From contig WARS01000013.1 of the NCBI GenBank assembly GCA_008933995.1, forward strand, positions 3,030,721 through 3,094,720: a stretch of 64,000 bases of DNA, written 5' to 3'. The notes under the pieces were generated by a model, which was not told the origin of the DNA, did no database searches, and was given only the letters and a program-made list of their open reading frames with translations. Positions 38,086 through 51,366 of this stretch are shown piece by piece. The number at the start of each line of letters is the position of its first letter. Within the stretch, counting starts at the first letter, position 1. Position numbers and translations under genes: made by a program. Source of the stretch: Datnioides undecimradiatus (taxonomy: Eukaryota > Chordata > Actinopteri > Lobotiformes > Datnioididae).

Positions 38086-38689
38086 CAGAACGAAGGGTCG
38101 CTTGCTCCTTAGCTGGTCTTCAGACCACAAGAGGAAAGGCAAGGATGGGAAGTAAAGACACACATGGAAATACGAATGGAACACAATCCAGGCCACAAGG
38201 TCTTCTCCAGGACATATAAGATTTGTTTGTATATTTGTATTTGTATAAGAGAAGGATAATCACAGTTCTTCTTTGTATAGCAAATGGAAAACAATGATAC
38301 TCATATGCAACTGGCTTTGGACCCCTGCCTCCTTTTGACCACAAGACTACGTCAATTTTCAATCCGCCTCTCCCATCCTCTCTGCTCAGCTGCTCCCAAC
38401 AGAATTCCTGCTTATTCTTCGTTTTCCTCCCCAGTGTCAGATATCTGTCAACTCCTCTGGAGAGGAGTATCATGCCTCTGTGCCACTGTTTATCTTGTTT
38501 CATTACACTCGCTCGTCAAAGTCAGATCAAAGATGACCTGAAGTACAAAGATGTTATTCATCAAGCGAAGTGAGAGCACCTGCGTTGTTTTTCACCAGTG
38601 TAGACAGCTGAGCTTCTAGCGGTGGCCAACTTGTAAAATCATTCATCGCACAGTCTATGTGACCACGGGGCAGAGTACCTTTTATGTGT

Positions 38690-38790
38690 TGCCTTGTGCT
38701 TCTTTGACTTCTTTTCTTTACTCCTCTCCACCGCACTTTAAATTGTCATGTGGCTGAAAGGTACAATACAAATAAACTGGCTTTGCCTTG
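38690..38790 (+). mobile_element. Probable LINE 3' tail (GAAAGGTACAATACAAATAAA)
   Basis: The sequence CACTTTAAATTGTC followed by GCTGAAAGGTACAATACAAA and TAAACTGG resembles the 'GAAAGGTGCTATACAAATAAA' end of fish L2/CR1-type LINEs. Only the tail is present, with no coding sequence. Confidence 0.45.
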
Positions 38791-39861
38791 ATGTGAAGTG
38801 AATGGAAATTACGTTGGAGACAAATCTTTTATGAACACTGAAGCTCAAGTGAGGCAAATCAAGACTTGACTCCTGTGCCTGTCTACCACCTAACTATTCC
38901 ACAGAGGATTGTGTTAAGTGTTACACGTAATAATTATCACTTGATTGCTAATGCCGTGCAAGATAATAGCTAGATCGTGTCTGGAGATGTCTAATAGACT
39001 AAATGTTCAATGAGTGCTAGGAGCTTTTGGCAATACTGAACACCAAGAGAATGGCAGTGATTTAAGAAACATTTTGAATTTCACTGCTGAGAGTCACAGA
39101 GGTGATTAAGTACTTACAAAATCATCCAGGTGCAAAATGCCACGTGTATTTACGCAGCAAATGCATTACCACAAACCTATACCCATATAATGATAATATG
39201 TTTGGGTTAGGCCTGACAGTATTCTAAAAATGTATTTGTCTAGGAGTGCAGGCAGTCTTGATGATTTGGAGAAAAACAAAAACATAATTTGGGATAAGCT
39301 GGAAAATGGTCTGCGTTAAATTGGCTCATTTGGGATTAGAAACCAGAGTCTGTGGTGTGTTGAACTTCTGCTTCTCCAACCGAGCAAGAACCCAAAGCAA
39401 TGAAGTTCTCAGCTCTCACGGAGTCTTTGTAAGTGTGTCACGTGTACCAGTAAACACTCCTGCCCTGAACACTTCTCTGTGCGTGGGTCATGCAGCTCTC
39501 CGAAAAAACTAATTAATTCAGCGACGAGCGGGAAACAGACACAGTGTGTTTTTCACCATATTCAAATATCCTCATCTTTCATAACAATTGGATTGGCTAT
39601 TTTTGAGACTGCTCCAGTATGATAGGTATTTCATAAAAAATTCAAAATCAAATTTCCATTTGAACCCTTACTTGAGGCAAAAATATGCGCTTTAAAACGG
39701 TCGGTGGGTGATGACATCCTGTCATCACTGATGACATTCCTAATACAAATGATAGAACCTTTTCGTCATCTCCTATCCATCTGCTTGTCTCTTCCTCTTA
39801 CTTCCCATCTCCCTCTGTGCTTACAGGCTTACCCGCGTTTTACTGTTAGCCACTGAGCAGG

Positions 39862-39982
39862 TTTTCGGATTCGCTGATTTACTCAAGGGCACTTTGCTGT
39901 TAGATGTTAAGGAAGCAGGGCTTGTTTCACATTCATTTCCTCTACCCAAATTTTCCCAGACGATTGGTAAGCCAGTCTTCCA
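39862..39982 (+). repeat. tRNA-SINE-like dispersed fragment (TACTCAAGGGCACTTTG type)
   Basis: TTTACTCAAGGGCACTTTGC is followed by a GATGTTAAGGAAGCAGGGCT stretch, then CATTCATTTCCTCTACCC and AATTTTCCCAG. The order matches a dispersed fish sequence in which a CTCAAGGGCACTTTG start leads to a C-rich middle. It is related in type to the fragment at 33.1 kb. Confidence 0.45.
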
Positions 39983-41984
39983 CTCACTGCCATGCTTTTT
40001 TAACCTTCACTCCACCGCTCCACGGTACAGACCTTGCAAAGACAGAACAGCCCAACAGGAAGCAAGTAACGAGATTTATGCCATACGATCCACGGCCGTT
40101 TTGGTGAAATAACACAGCGTCTGTTTCAGTGACTCGGCCTTGTAAACTGATGGGCGCCCATGAATGATACATGGATCTAACACATGTCACCATGTATTTC
40201 ATTATGGTTGATGATTCATTCATTCAGTTCCGCTGGTGTCTCCTAATGGCTTAAGCAAATACGACCACAAGCACGCGAAGAGAGCTCCTGTGTAGGTTTA
40301 GACGTGAATTTATCTGAACACTCAGATGCACACTGAGAATTGCGACTAATGTATCGGGGGCTCCATCACACTGGATTATATCATTCTTTACCTTAAGCAT
40401 GCAATATCACCCTATGCAATATTGATGCGAGTGTAGAGAGGAAAGGGAGTAGTATCAGGAATAACACCAGGAAATGATCCCACTCCTAGTGACAGGCGAG
40501 GGCAGGTTGATGACAAAGTGGACTCACCATGCGCTGCCAGTTGCCATGTTTGCCATTGTTCCTCTCTGCCTCATGGCTGCCTGCCTCATTACCCAAACGG
40601 TTCATTAAGACCTGTTTAACTGCAAAAAAATGATGCCTTTCTGGTATCCCGCATTTTAATATATGACACTAATGGGCAAGCAGATCCACTTGGACCAGAA
40701 GACAGGCAGTAATTGTAATGCGGGTCCAGACTGTGACGCCGCATATTAATAGCTGTTTACCGATGCTCTCTTCACTCCTGCTAAATGCGTGAGGTCTTGT
40801 CGCTGCAAGAATATCTGAGGCGCACTTCAGGTTAGAGTGCGCTGACCTGCGGTAATCCCTCTGAAAGCTTTTGGGATATGCATACATGTAATCACGCATA
40901 TGAGTGCACACATATCGTATATTCACACGCTCACACTAAGATCTAGGAGCGGGAGAACGCTCAGGGTGGGTGATATGACGGTACTGTCACATCAATGACC
41001 ACAATTCCCCAATCAGGATCAACCTTTCGGGGGAGCATTTCGGCATTGCTATGGACAACAATAAGCTTGAATGTGTCTGTGTACAATAGGCAAAGGGAAT
41101 TAGTCTGTGTTGCCGTATGTGACAGCACTCTTTTTGTTTTCTAGTTAATATCTGACCACTTATTAAACAAAAAATGTGCATTAATAAAGAAAAATGTACA
41201 CTTTCTTGTGATTTATGCACAACATAAGTTGCAACATCACTCAAAGTAACAACTAAATAGTTACACATGCCCCCAGGGGCTGGTTTAAATCGTAAGTTGC
41301 AGAATTATAGTCAGTGATGGTAAAATAGTGTAGCTCGCTGACACGGCGCCGGCTGTAAAAACTAGCAGCTGTGGTTGAGAGGGAGCTTGACTGCTTAAGG
41401 TCAAAGATGTCATATCTAAATTCATATTCTGCTTGACAGTTGTTTGATAAATTGCTACTGAAGAGAGATGATCTGAATCTATTTTTATTCTCAGTTTTTA
41501 AATTTTGGTGCTGGTGATTTTTCTTTGGCGCTGGCTAAACCATTTTTACTGGCGCCCAAAATTCCTCAATGGAAGTAAAACCTGGTTTGACTTTAACAGC
41601 TTTTTTTTGTCATTTTTGTAGACTGTATGCATTCAAAACCCAACAGGCAGGGTCTATTGGCGCTACTTATCTTATTTCTATTATAAACATGACTAGCATA
41701 ACATAATTGCACACAATTTGTTACATCCTGTCACACCCAATCACGGTTCATTTGATTCCTTCCAATGATCCTTTAGGGTTAATTTATGGTTAGATTTAGT
41801 TTGGCTAGTCAATACCAACCAGGAACAAGGGTTCTTCATCCAAGGGGCCTTCTCCGAGTTTCTAAACCTGTGGCTGATCTGAGCATCGAAGTTAATCTGA
41901 CAATTTCTGTAACTTTCCTGAAAAGGCAATTTGTGCCCACCATGCACAGTGATTGTGACATGTTCGAACAACATATTATATACA

Positions 41985-42141
41985 GTAAAAATCCTACAAT
42001 GGGATTTCCTGGATTCTTTCCCCTCATTCTGTCTCTCATAGTTGAAGTGTACCTATGATGAAAATGACAGGCCTCTCTCATCTTTTAAAGTGGGAGAACT
42101 TGCACAATTGGTGGCTGACTAAATACTTTTTTGCCCCACTG
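41985..42141 (-). mobile_element. Single terminal repeat of a second Tc1-type transposon family
   Basis: Read on the minus strand from the TA at 42142-42143, the sequence starts CAGTGGGGCAAAAAAGTATT and continues with the CAGCCACCAATTGTGCAAG and GATGAGAGAGGCCTG blocks typical of a widespread fish Tc1 terminal repeat. Homology runs to about 41985 (TAAAAATCCTAC on the plus strand) and then stops abruptly. No transposase sequence or partner repeat was found within 1 kb on either side. The terminal sequence (GGGGCAAAAAAG) differs from that of the element at 45.5-46.8 kb (GGGGGAAATAATT), so the two are separate families. Confidence 0.8.
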
Positions 42142-42143
42142 TA

Positions 42144-45100
42144 AACTAGATCCTTTTGTAACTACTCCCACCCAGATACCCTGCACTACAGGATGCCATC
42201 AGTGCCATCAGCATATGTAGCAAGAGAAAGCACTTAGGAGCATGGTTTGCATTGTAAGTTATTGTAAACTGACAGAAGGTGCAGAAGAAGCATTATAAAA
42301 TGTAACTTGTTGATTTAAAACCATCTCATTAAACATCTCTGATACATGCATCACATGGAGGCCCGTGTGTACCAGAGGAGACATTTATACAGACACACAC
42401 TCTCATGTTCTCGTGCAGGTGGGAGGACGAGCACCCGCCCTTCTCTTAGACACACCAACCCTTGCTTCCAGCCTCCAGTCGCTTGAGCATAATCTGCGGG
42501 GTGAAGTCATGCACAACGGTGTTAAGTGGAAGCTTTTTATTTCTTTGACACATGAAGTTAAGCTCTGCTCCCCGACTAAACTAGGCTTTGAACCAGAAAA
42601 CTAAGGCTGTCTACATTTTCTGTCTCGAGGAAAAGACACTGTGAGACCCAGAAATGACAAGAGCAGGACTATCAGGGAATAAATAAAAGAGTGGGTCCTC
42701 CCTGTGTCTGCACCAAGCACCCACTTCTTTTAGCCTGCTGGACAAAGTGATTATTCTAACTGTGACTCTCTGCAGTGCCTTGAAATAGAAAACGGGGGCT
42801 TTTGTGTCAGTGAAGCAAAGGCTAAGTGTTGAAACTAACATCAACGGACAGGCTGGTTTTCAGAACCTGAGGCCGATATCTATCTAGGAAATGTTGCATA
42901 AACAAGAGGACCGGCAACTTCAAACCTCTTACATGAACCTGACAATAATCTGCCTTTAAACTGATTTAAATATACTGTATTTGAAAAGCTTGTTCTCCTA
43001 AAAGATTGTTTTTACCCAAAGGACTTCTAGTCTTCTTTTCCAGTTGACACATGCTGACAGTTTGAATTATAATCATAAACAACTGGCTGATATTTATTTG
43101 TATGTGCCTGTCCAGAGGTTATGGTGCCCCCTGAGCACAATGGGTTTCATACATGACGCAGGTTTTGTAATGCCAATATTAATCAGCCATGACACCCAGC
43201 GCCAAAGTAAGACCTATGCAGCTCTGCTTGGGCTTATACTGTTTGCGCACAGAAACGTTTTATACGCGTTCATGTTCCATTATACCCACGCTGAATGAAT
43301 AGTCTCTCATATAAAAACACAATCATTGCATCGTGACACGTAAAAGTAGCGTGAACAAGCCAATGCTGTGACGTCACTACTCTGAGAGGTGCTGCAAACC
43401 TGCAGACGCAAGGCAAGCATCATTTGTCTTGTGCTTTGATCAGCAGCAAACGGCAGAGAGGGAATGCGGCTCTTCCAGATTGGAAGTTTTGACCTTTCAT
43501 TAAAGCAGCATTATCTGGAGATCGTTGATTTAAATTTAAACTTTAATAACTTTTTCAGGGCGCTTAGGCGTGCGTGCGTGTTTGTCAGGGCAACAAATGA
43601 GTTTCTTAGAACCAGTCGCAGAGGTGAAATGAGACGTACCTGGGAAAACGACGGAAATGCTAAAGAGTCAAGAGATTGGCTTGTTGATGTGATCCAGGTG
43701 ACCAAAAGGAAGCGCAAGGGTAAGACGACAAAGAAGAGGGCCCTCGAAAATGAGGTAATAACAGCCGCTTATTCTGCTTTTTATGTTTATAAAAGCAAAG
43801 GGCTAGACAAACTGGCAACGCTGTCTGTGGCTAAGCCAAGAGAAACAAACCCTAAGGTTGCATGAGTGGAGTGAGCCACTTGTCAGGTCCTGTCTCTGCT
43901 GTTTAGATAGTGTATCAGGTTATCGTAACTCCACTACAACCTTCCTTCCTCCTCTCATAAACAATAATCTCAGTACTTATCTGGCCAGCTGTTTGCTCCT
44001 CGGGTAAGCAGGAGCATAAACTCGGTGACAGAAAAAGGGTGCAGCGGCAGTATTTTAGCTGCGTCCACTCTGCCGCCACCTCCCATCTACTGATTTGTAA
44101 CCTAGGCCTGGCACATCCGTTGTAACTGACAGTCTGGCATTAGGACAAAATTACTTTCCCGTATTAAAAGAGGAATGCTGCAGTGGCCACAGTTGCAGCA
44201 TTGCATAAACTCCAGTCCTTAACCTATATGCCAAATACAACCTCGAGGATATCAGTGCAGAGGGTTAAGGACGGCGTGTGTGCAAATGCATGATGTTTTA
44301 TAGTTCAATGTTTTGACCAAACACACAGATGCACGTAGTTCGCACTTTAACCCACATAAACAGCAGACGAGGCAGGCCTGCTCCGTTTTAGCATTAGAGA
44401 CGAAACAGCAACTTTTTTGATCACTGCACCGCCTGGAGAGATAAAAAGACCACAAACTTTGCTCTCTGGAGGTTTAACCGACAAAGTTGCAGGTCAGCAT
44501 CTTACTGTATGGCAGAAGCACTTGAATCTGGGTATTTAATTTGGAGCTTTTACTGAGTGTGACCTGTTCGCATGCACACAGGCCCACGCACACGCACACG
44601 CGAGTACACACATATTTAATGGTGAATAGAGTCGTAAATTAGATGGACTGCATGAATATGCCGCCTGCACCTTTCTGAGGTCTGCACACAGTGAACTGGG
44701 CGGGTGTGAACTGTACACTCAGCAATCTGTAAGTGATTTCTGATGCTTTCAAATTCCCTCACCAACCCCCACTGCTGGGGGGAAAAAAAATCCATCGCAA
44801 GGGAATAGTGAGATAAAGAGACTGCGAATTGAGGAAACATTAAAAGATAATGACTGGCAGTTGTCTTGAGCAAAGAGGGAAAAGGTTAGGAAAGAACAAC
44901 GCAGGATACACGGCGAGGGTTACAGAGGTTAGAATGTATGTATACATATTTCAGTATAAACACTGTTGTTAATTAAACATTAAAAAGTGACATTCGGACG
45001 GCATTCAGATGAGGGTGAGAAAAGAGGAACCGCCTGGGACCCTGCAGACAGAGGCTGAATGCTGAAACACTGCTGGAAGGCATGTAGGCTCAAAGTGGTG

Positions 45101-45504
45101 ATCTCCAATCAGGCAGCTACACTCCTCTGTCCACTGAGCCTGTGTCTTTACTCAGGACATCCTGGTCCTTCAATCCATCTCCAATTATGAAAGTCTTTTT
45201 CCCTTTCTTTGAACACCAGGCCCTGAAGCCACTCTCTGGTCCTTAACACACAGTTAGTTTAGGCTGCCTACTACTAAATCCCACACACACACACACACAC
45301 ACACACAAATAGTTTAAACGTTTAATGTAGCTTCATTTGTAACAAGCAAAATTAATTAAAACTCATGCACACATGGTCTTTAAATTCAGCAAAGGTAAAC
45401 ATACTAACAGATGCGAGTTTGTACTTTTTGAAATGATTCCTGTTCGTTCAGTTTTGCATGTAGAGCTCAGACCAGTTATGTGCCCATGAAGCACACAAAT
45501 TAGT
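42144..45504. other. Gene-free stretch between the two Tc1 remnants
   Basis: A 133-codon plus-strand frame (43464-43865) has a basic run (TKRKRKGKTTKKR) and a good donor-like AAGG|GTAAGA inside it, but no family match. Otherwise there are simple CA-rich patches at 44.57-44.61 and 45.28 kb. Confidence 0.45.
45282..45307. repeat. (CA)13 microsatellite
   Basis: Twenty-six bases of CA, about 0.2 kb left of the truncated Tc1 element. Confidence 0.95.
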
Positions 45505-45597
45505 CCTGTCCCTTTAGGAAAGTACTGCTACTCTCAACCTGTTATAAAAGACACCTGTCACAGAATCAGGCTCTTCCATTCAAACCTCTCCAACACC

Positions 45598-46570
<973 letters not shown>

Positions 46571-46587
46571 GCTTGGGTTTTGCTTGA

Positions 46588-46786
46588 GGATCAAATACTT
46601 ATTTCACTCAGTCAAATACAAATTAATTTATTACCTTTATTTTACGTTTTTTTCTGGATTTTCTGTTGATATTCTGTCTCTCTCTGTTAAAATAAACCTC
46701 CCATAAATTTTATGGACTGTTCATGTCTTTGTAAGGGGGTAAACTTACAAAATCAGTATGGGATCAAATAATTATTTCCCCCACTG
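46588..46786 (+). repeat. Right IR/DR terminal region of the Tc1-type element
   Basis: Two direct copies of a GGATCAAATA-(C/A)TTATTTC motif, at 46588 and 46761, bracket about 170 bp. In Tc1 elements of fish these are the inner and outer transposase-binding sites. The outermost CACTG abuts the TA target dinucleotide. Confidence 0.8.
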
Positions 46787-47504
46787 TATCTGTCATTTAA
46801 ATTGTCCCGATTGTCCATTTGACTCCTGATTAAGGGAGCATGTTATATTAGCCTACAATATATTTTGGCAATGGACATTTAACGACCTTTAACGGCCATT
46901 GTATAATTATACAAACAGGTTCAAGTATAATGTTTTGTCAATTCCAATTCTATCTATCTGCTTTTTAATGCATAGTGATAGACAGCTCAGGCTAAGTTAG
47001 TTCTGGTTAAGAAACATCAAAATTGAAACAGAATGGACGACATTTTTTAGCATTAATTACCTGTTTTTTTACTATTTATATTAGCCTGTGTGGGACCAGG
47101 CACGTCTCATAACTAAGTAATATTCTCAGAGAACTTTATCTTACCCGTACAAACAATTTTAATCTTGTTTTAATTGTTTTGTAAAACTATTTTGTCCAAT
47201 TTGTTTTAGGAATTCTCGTCTTGAAATCTTCTCGAAACTATTCTTTGCCCTCAGTCGGAGGCTGATGAATGACACATCGGTGTTACCAGCGCCTCGTTTT
47301 TCACAAGGTTGCAACAACAAACTTTACATGAAAATACCGAACGCAAATGCAATAAACAATGGATGAGCTGTTGCCTTCAGGCTCTGATTGGTGAACAGAT
47401 GATAACAAGGACACGCGGAGGTTGTTTGAGCCTTGAGTGACAGGTCTGTATTTTCATCAGGAAGGAATCCAAAGCAGCTTTTATGAATTCAGTCGCTAAC
47501 TGCT

Positions 47505-47547
47505 GACTAACTGACTGACTGTCTGTATGACTGACTGACTGACTAAC
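47505..47547. repeat. Degenerate (GACT)n tandem repeat
   Basis: Units of GACT/AACT with one GTCTGTAT interruption. Confidence 0.85.
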
Positions 47548-48584
47548 TGGGGCAGCTAAGACACGTGAGCGCAGGTGTTGCGAACACATCAAAACCGGAT
47601 CATCACATCACATCTGAGCACGGATAACACTCATGTATTCAACAAAGGCTATGAAAACAATGCAAGATAAGAGCTTATCAGTATAGGGGGGCTTTGTTCT
47701 GAGCCTTATGCACGGCTGCTCCATCGCCCTCCTTCTCGCTTCTTCTCTTTCACACAGATGGTTTCTTGTAAACGAATGCTTTGTTCTCTGAAATCCGCCA
47801 CTTGGTTTTTTTTGTGCCTTTTTAAAACAATCGTGTACCTTCCACAAGTTCAAGAGACAATCAACTGATCACCCCCTGTTCATTACCTGTAAGAATTAAG
47901 CCTGAAGCCTCCTCAAGTCCTCCAAGCCACTTATTAATCATTTTTAATATGCGCGCTCACACCTCTGTAGAAACCCAGGTGTTCTGGCAGCCAGTTTTAG
48001 GTCTAATAACAAGATTAGCTCAACATCAATGAGAGCAGGAATTCAGCAGATGCAGCACAGCCCCGGGGCTTCATGTAAGTACCCGCGTACATGCTTAAAC
48101 ACATCAATGCATCAGGAATAAAAATCTGATGTTGAAAATATTCCGCTTCCAAGTAAATGATTTATTTTTCTAATCGGTAACAACAACACAACCGACTACT
48201 CATTAGCGTCGCTTACGTCGAGGCCCCGTTAAATAAAAACCCGCTCGAGTCAAAAGGAAGTTGACAGGGTATTTTTAAAGCAGTGGATGATCCCAAGAGA
48301 CAAGGAGAAGAAAAAAAATAATCAAGACAATGGCTGGTGAGATGAAACCACAGCGTCCCACAGGGAACGAGTGGTTCCGAGGCCTTTTATCGCTCTCGCT
48401 ATCCCGAGACGCCGGAGCACGAGATGACAGCATCTGTACCCTGTCGTCTGTGAGATAAAAAAAACATCTCTTTGACCTGTCTGTCGCTCACCTTCCCAAG
48501 TGTCATATTTAATAATACAGTTACGACAAAAGCCACGTCGTGCAATCATGGGAAACAGCGCGCGCTCTTCCTCGTAGTCATCAA

Positions 48585-48690
48585 TCAGCCGCCGTAATTA
48601 TCAGAATCAACTTTAAATGCCAAAACCATTAATCACGTTTTTCAGTAATTTATCTTTAATGAATTCAAAGGTGTTAATGAACTAGAGAGA
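48585..48690. promoter_or_regulatory. Candidate regulatory block rich in TAAT/ATTA cores
   Basis: Within about 100 bp are GCCGTAATTATCAG, CCATTAATCACG, CAGTAATTTATC, TCTTTAATGAATTC and GTGTTAATGAAC. The block is non-repetitive and non-coding in all frames. It is called on motif density only. Confidence 0.22.
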
Positions 48691-49474
48691 ATGAACAAAG
48701 CCCAGCGTATGCATCAAGGCAAGTCGTCCCAAATAAGTTTCCTATACAAATTAGTGAATTACAGAAATGACACAAAGCTGAAAAAGAGGAAAGAAAAAAG
48801 CCAGCCCTGCTAATATGACTCGGGACGGTAATTAGCTGACTAATGCAGCAGTGTGCCACCTGCCAGTGCCATGTGAATAATCACCAAGACTGTCTGCAGA
48901 ATCTAAACCATACATCCACTGTTTGTGCAGTGGAGTGGAGCGAACTGAGAGCTTTACACACTGCGCGCGTGCAGGGAGGGCCTCAGAAACAGAGAGCTCA
49001 GACTATCCTGCTTCTCATTCAGCTAGCGCGCTGCTGGTCTCCCTCAGCGTCTATCAATCCCCAACTCTTTCCTCCCTCCTACTGTTCCCACTGGCTGCCC
49101 GGCACCACTAACCCCGAGCCAAACAGAGACTCCCCCGCTGGCACACACCAACGTTCTTATTTCAGGACGGTTTCCTGCCCCCTCCACTCTCCCTTCCTCT
49201 CGCTTGCTCCAAAGCCTGGCGCAGCCATCCGTTGCCTCTGATCTCAACCAGTGTTTATAATTGATTCTTTAAGGGATACGTCCTTTCTCTCTCTTTCTCT
49301 CTGTCACCCTCTCCCCCGGTGTGCATCTCTCCCACCCGGTTCATTATGAAAAATCGTTTTTGTAAGGGTGGGAGTGACAGGTTCAGATGGATTCTGTCTT
49401 CGTCTGTGCGTTCCTTCTCCTCTCCTCTCCTTTTTGTCCAAGCTGCACCTCACACATCAGGAAACCATCTTGTC

Positions 49475-49546
49475 AAAAAAAAAAAAAAAAAGAATCTAAG
49501 AGGTCACATGACAGGTGCCTCTGTGTGTGTGTGTGTGTGTGTGTGT
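49475..49546. repeat. Poly-A run and (TG)n microsatellite
   Basis: Seventeen A (49475-49491), then about 30 bp of unique sequence, then 25 bases of TG (49522-49546). Confidence 0.9.
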
Positions 49547-50099
49547 TTTTCGGGGTGGTGGGGGTAAGCCCTGATCCTGCTTTATCAGCTTACGAGAGGC
49601 AGGAGTCGCCACAATTATCACAATGTGCACTATCATAAAAAGTATTCTATCTTAAAATAGCACTAAACACGCTTTACATTAACAATCAATGTCACCAACA
49701 TCCTTTAGTCTTACTTATACCACATATTCTTTATGCAGACTTGTTTTCAAAAAAATACTTTTAGGAACTTCACAACTTCACAATAGCAAATTACCTGCCG
49801 GGGGCCCGAGTCACCCTAAAACAATGCGTTGTGATTAAGAGTGTGGGAGAACTAGTTAAATGGTCATTGAGCTGAAAAAGGCAGAGAGAGAGAGAGAGGG
49901 ATGGAGCCTAACCATGCAGAGTACTGTATGTAAACAGTGCCTCGGCAGAAAATAAAAACCATTTGACAGAACACATAATAAACACAAGATAAAGGCCAGT
50001 AGGGCTGCGGCGGTGTGCCGACCAAAAAAAAGTTTGGAAACCGGCGGATCAGTTCAGCATCACGGTGGGTTGAATAAATATTTTGAATAAACAGCATTC

Positions 50100-50400
50100 A
50101 CGAATCCATATCGCCTCAGAGTTCAATTCTTAATATGACCTGCCAGGTGATGAGAGCCGAAGACAAGGCTGCGTCAGGGAGAGCCCCCAGCCTCGTTACA
50201 TTCAAAGAGAAGCTGCCTGTTTTTTTCATTAGGGATGCATCCATTACTCGGTAACAACCTAATTGATCCATGTCTTTGAGTTCTACAGTAATAGCAAATT
50301 GATTGATTTATCCTCAAGAGGGAAGGTGGTGGGAATTGTCTGATCAAAAAGAAAGGCAGAATCATCGGCTTTGAGCTGGTGGATGAGACTTGAATGGCAA
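50100..50400. promoter_or_regulatory. Candidate conserved non-coding stretch
   Basis: Unique sequence with balanced composition and several AT cores (TTCTTAATATGACC, TTTCATTAGGG, CAACCTAATTGATCC, GCAAATTGATTGATTT). It lacks the simple repeats common nearby. Confidence 0.2.
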
Positions 50401-51312
50401 TGAGTTTAAAAAAAAAAGGTGAGCCGTGTCAAAAACAGTTGAGGAATGGGAGATTAACGGCAAGTTTGAATGTCTGATTTACAAGCGGCAGCTACCTCAA
50501 AAGACTCTCAGCCTCAGCAGTCATCGCATTTAATAGCTAATATAATTAAATTAGATTACAGCAGAAAGCAAGCTGAGAAACTCTGATGCCTCCAGAAACT
50601 CCAGGCCGACCCACAACAGCTAGCATCCTCCCACCGCGGCTCGGCAATTACACGCAGTCACCGATGTACGCCAAAGAGGTGATGTCATACTAAAAGAAAG
50701 GAAACACCCCCTTTTCAAGCAAACAATTCAAATGGACTAAGAGGACGAAACATTGAAGCAGCCAGGAATAATTATTGTATTTAAGAATGAAAGAATATAA
50801 AACACCCCAGCATGTCCTTTAGATTGAGTCAAAGGGTGTTTGTGTAATGTGATCCACGGGCAGGTGTCTCTGAAAGGTTTTCTCTATTGATCACATCTCA
50901 TTAGCGACACTTCTGCGTACCACCAAAGGTGGACTCTGAGGGTCAATGGACAGCTGAAACGGAGCCAATAGCTCAATAGAATGATCATGGTAATTACGAA
51001 AGAGTCTGGGTTACATAGAGGTGGGGGCTGGAGGCTGGAGGCTGGTGGTGGTGGTGGTGTTGGGTGGTGTCCTGCTACAGACTTCAGAGGGAAACTAAAA
51101 GGGCTGATGGAAGCAACAGAGAGACATATAAAAAAAAGTTGCTACTCAGTCCTCTCACAACTCTGCGTCCTTGATGATTACTGCAAGACAGATCGTGCCA
51201 TTAAGAACCCTCGGAGATGCAACAGTACAGAGCGGGCGACGTATCATCTGAAAGCTGGGAACCTCTTGATTCATCTGAGATGCAGTCTGAGTACACAATG
51301 CCATCCTCATTC

Positions 51313-51366
51313 TCTATTATATCTTATTATTATATTATTTATTATTTATTATATATATTATTATAG
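51313..51366. repeat. AT-rich (TTA)n low-complexity tract
   Basis: Almost only A and T with TTATTA/TATTAT units. Confidence 0.85.

Noticed and set aside
40960-41060. GGTGGGTGATATGACGGTAC, similar to a phrase seen in other fish repeats
   Set aside because: The match is only about 15 bases by memory and has no supporting flanks.
43464-43865. 133-codon plus-strand frame with a lysine/arginine-rich patch and a donor-like GTAAGA
   Set aside because: The basic patch is short, no upstream acceptor or family match is visible, and a single-frame stretch of this size is expected by chance in 64 kb.
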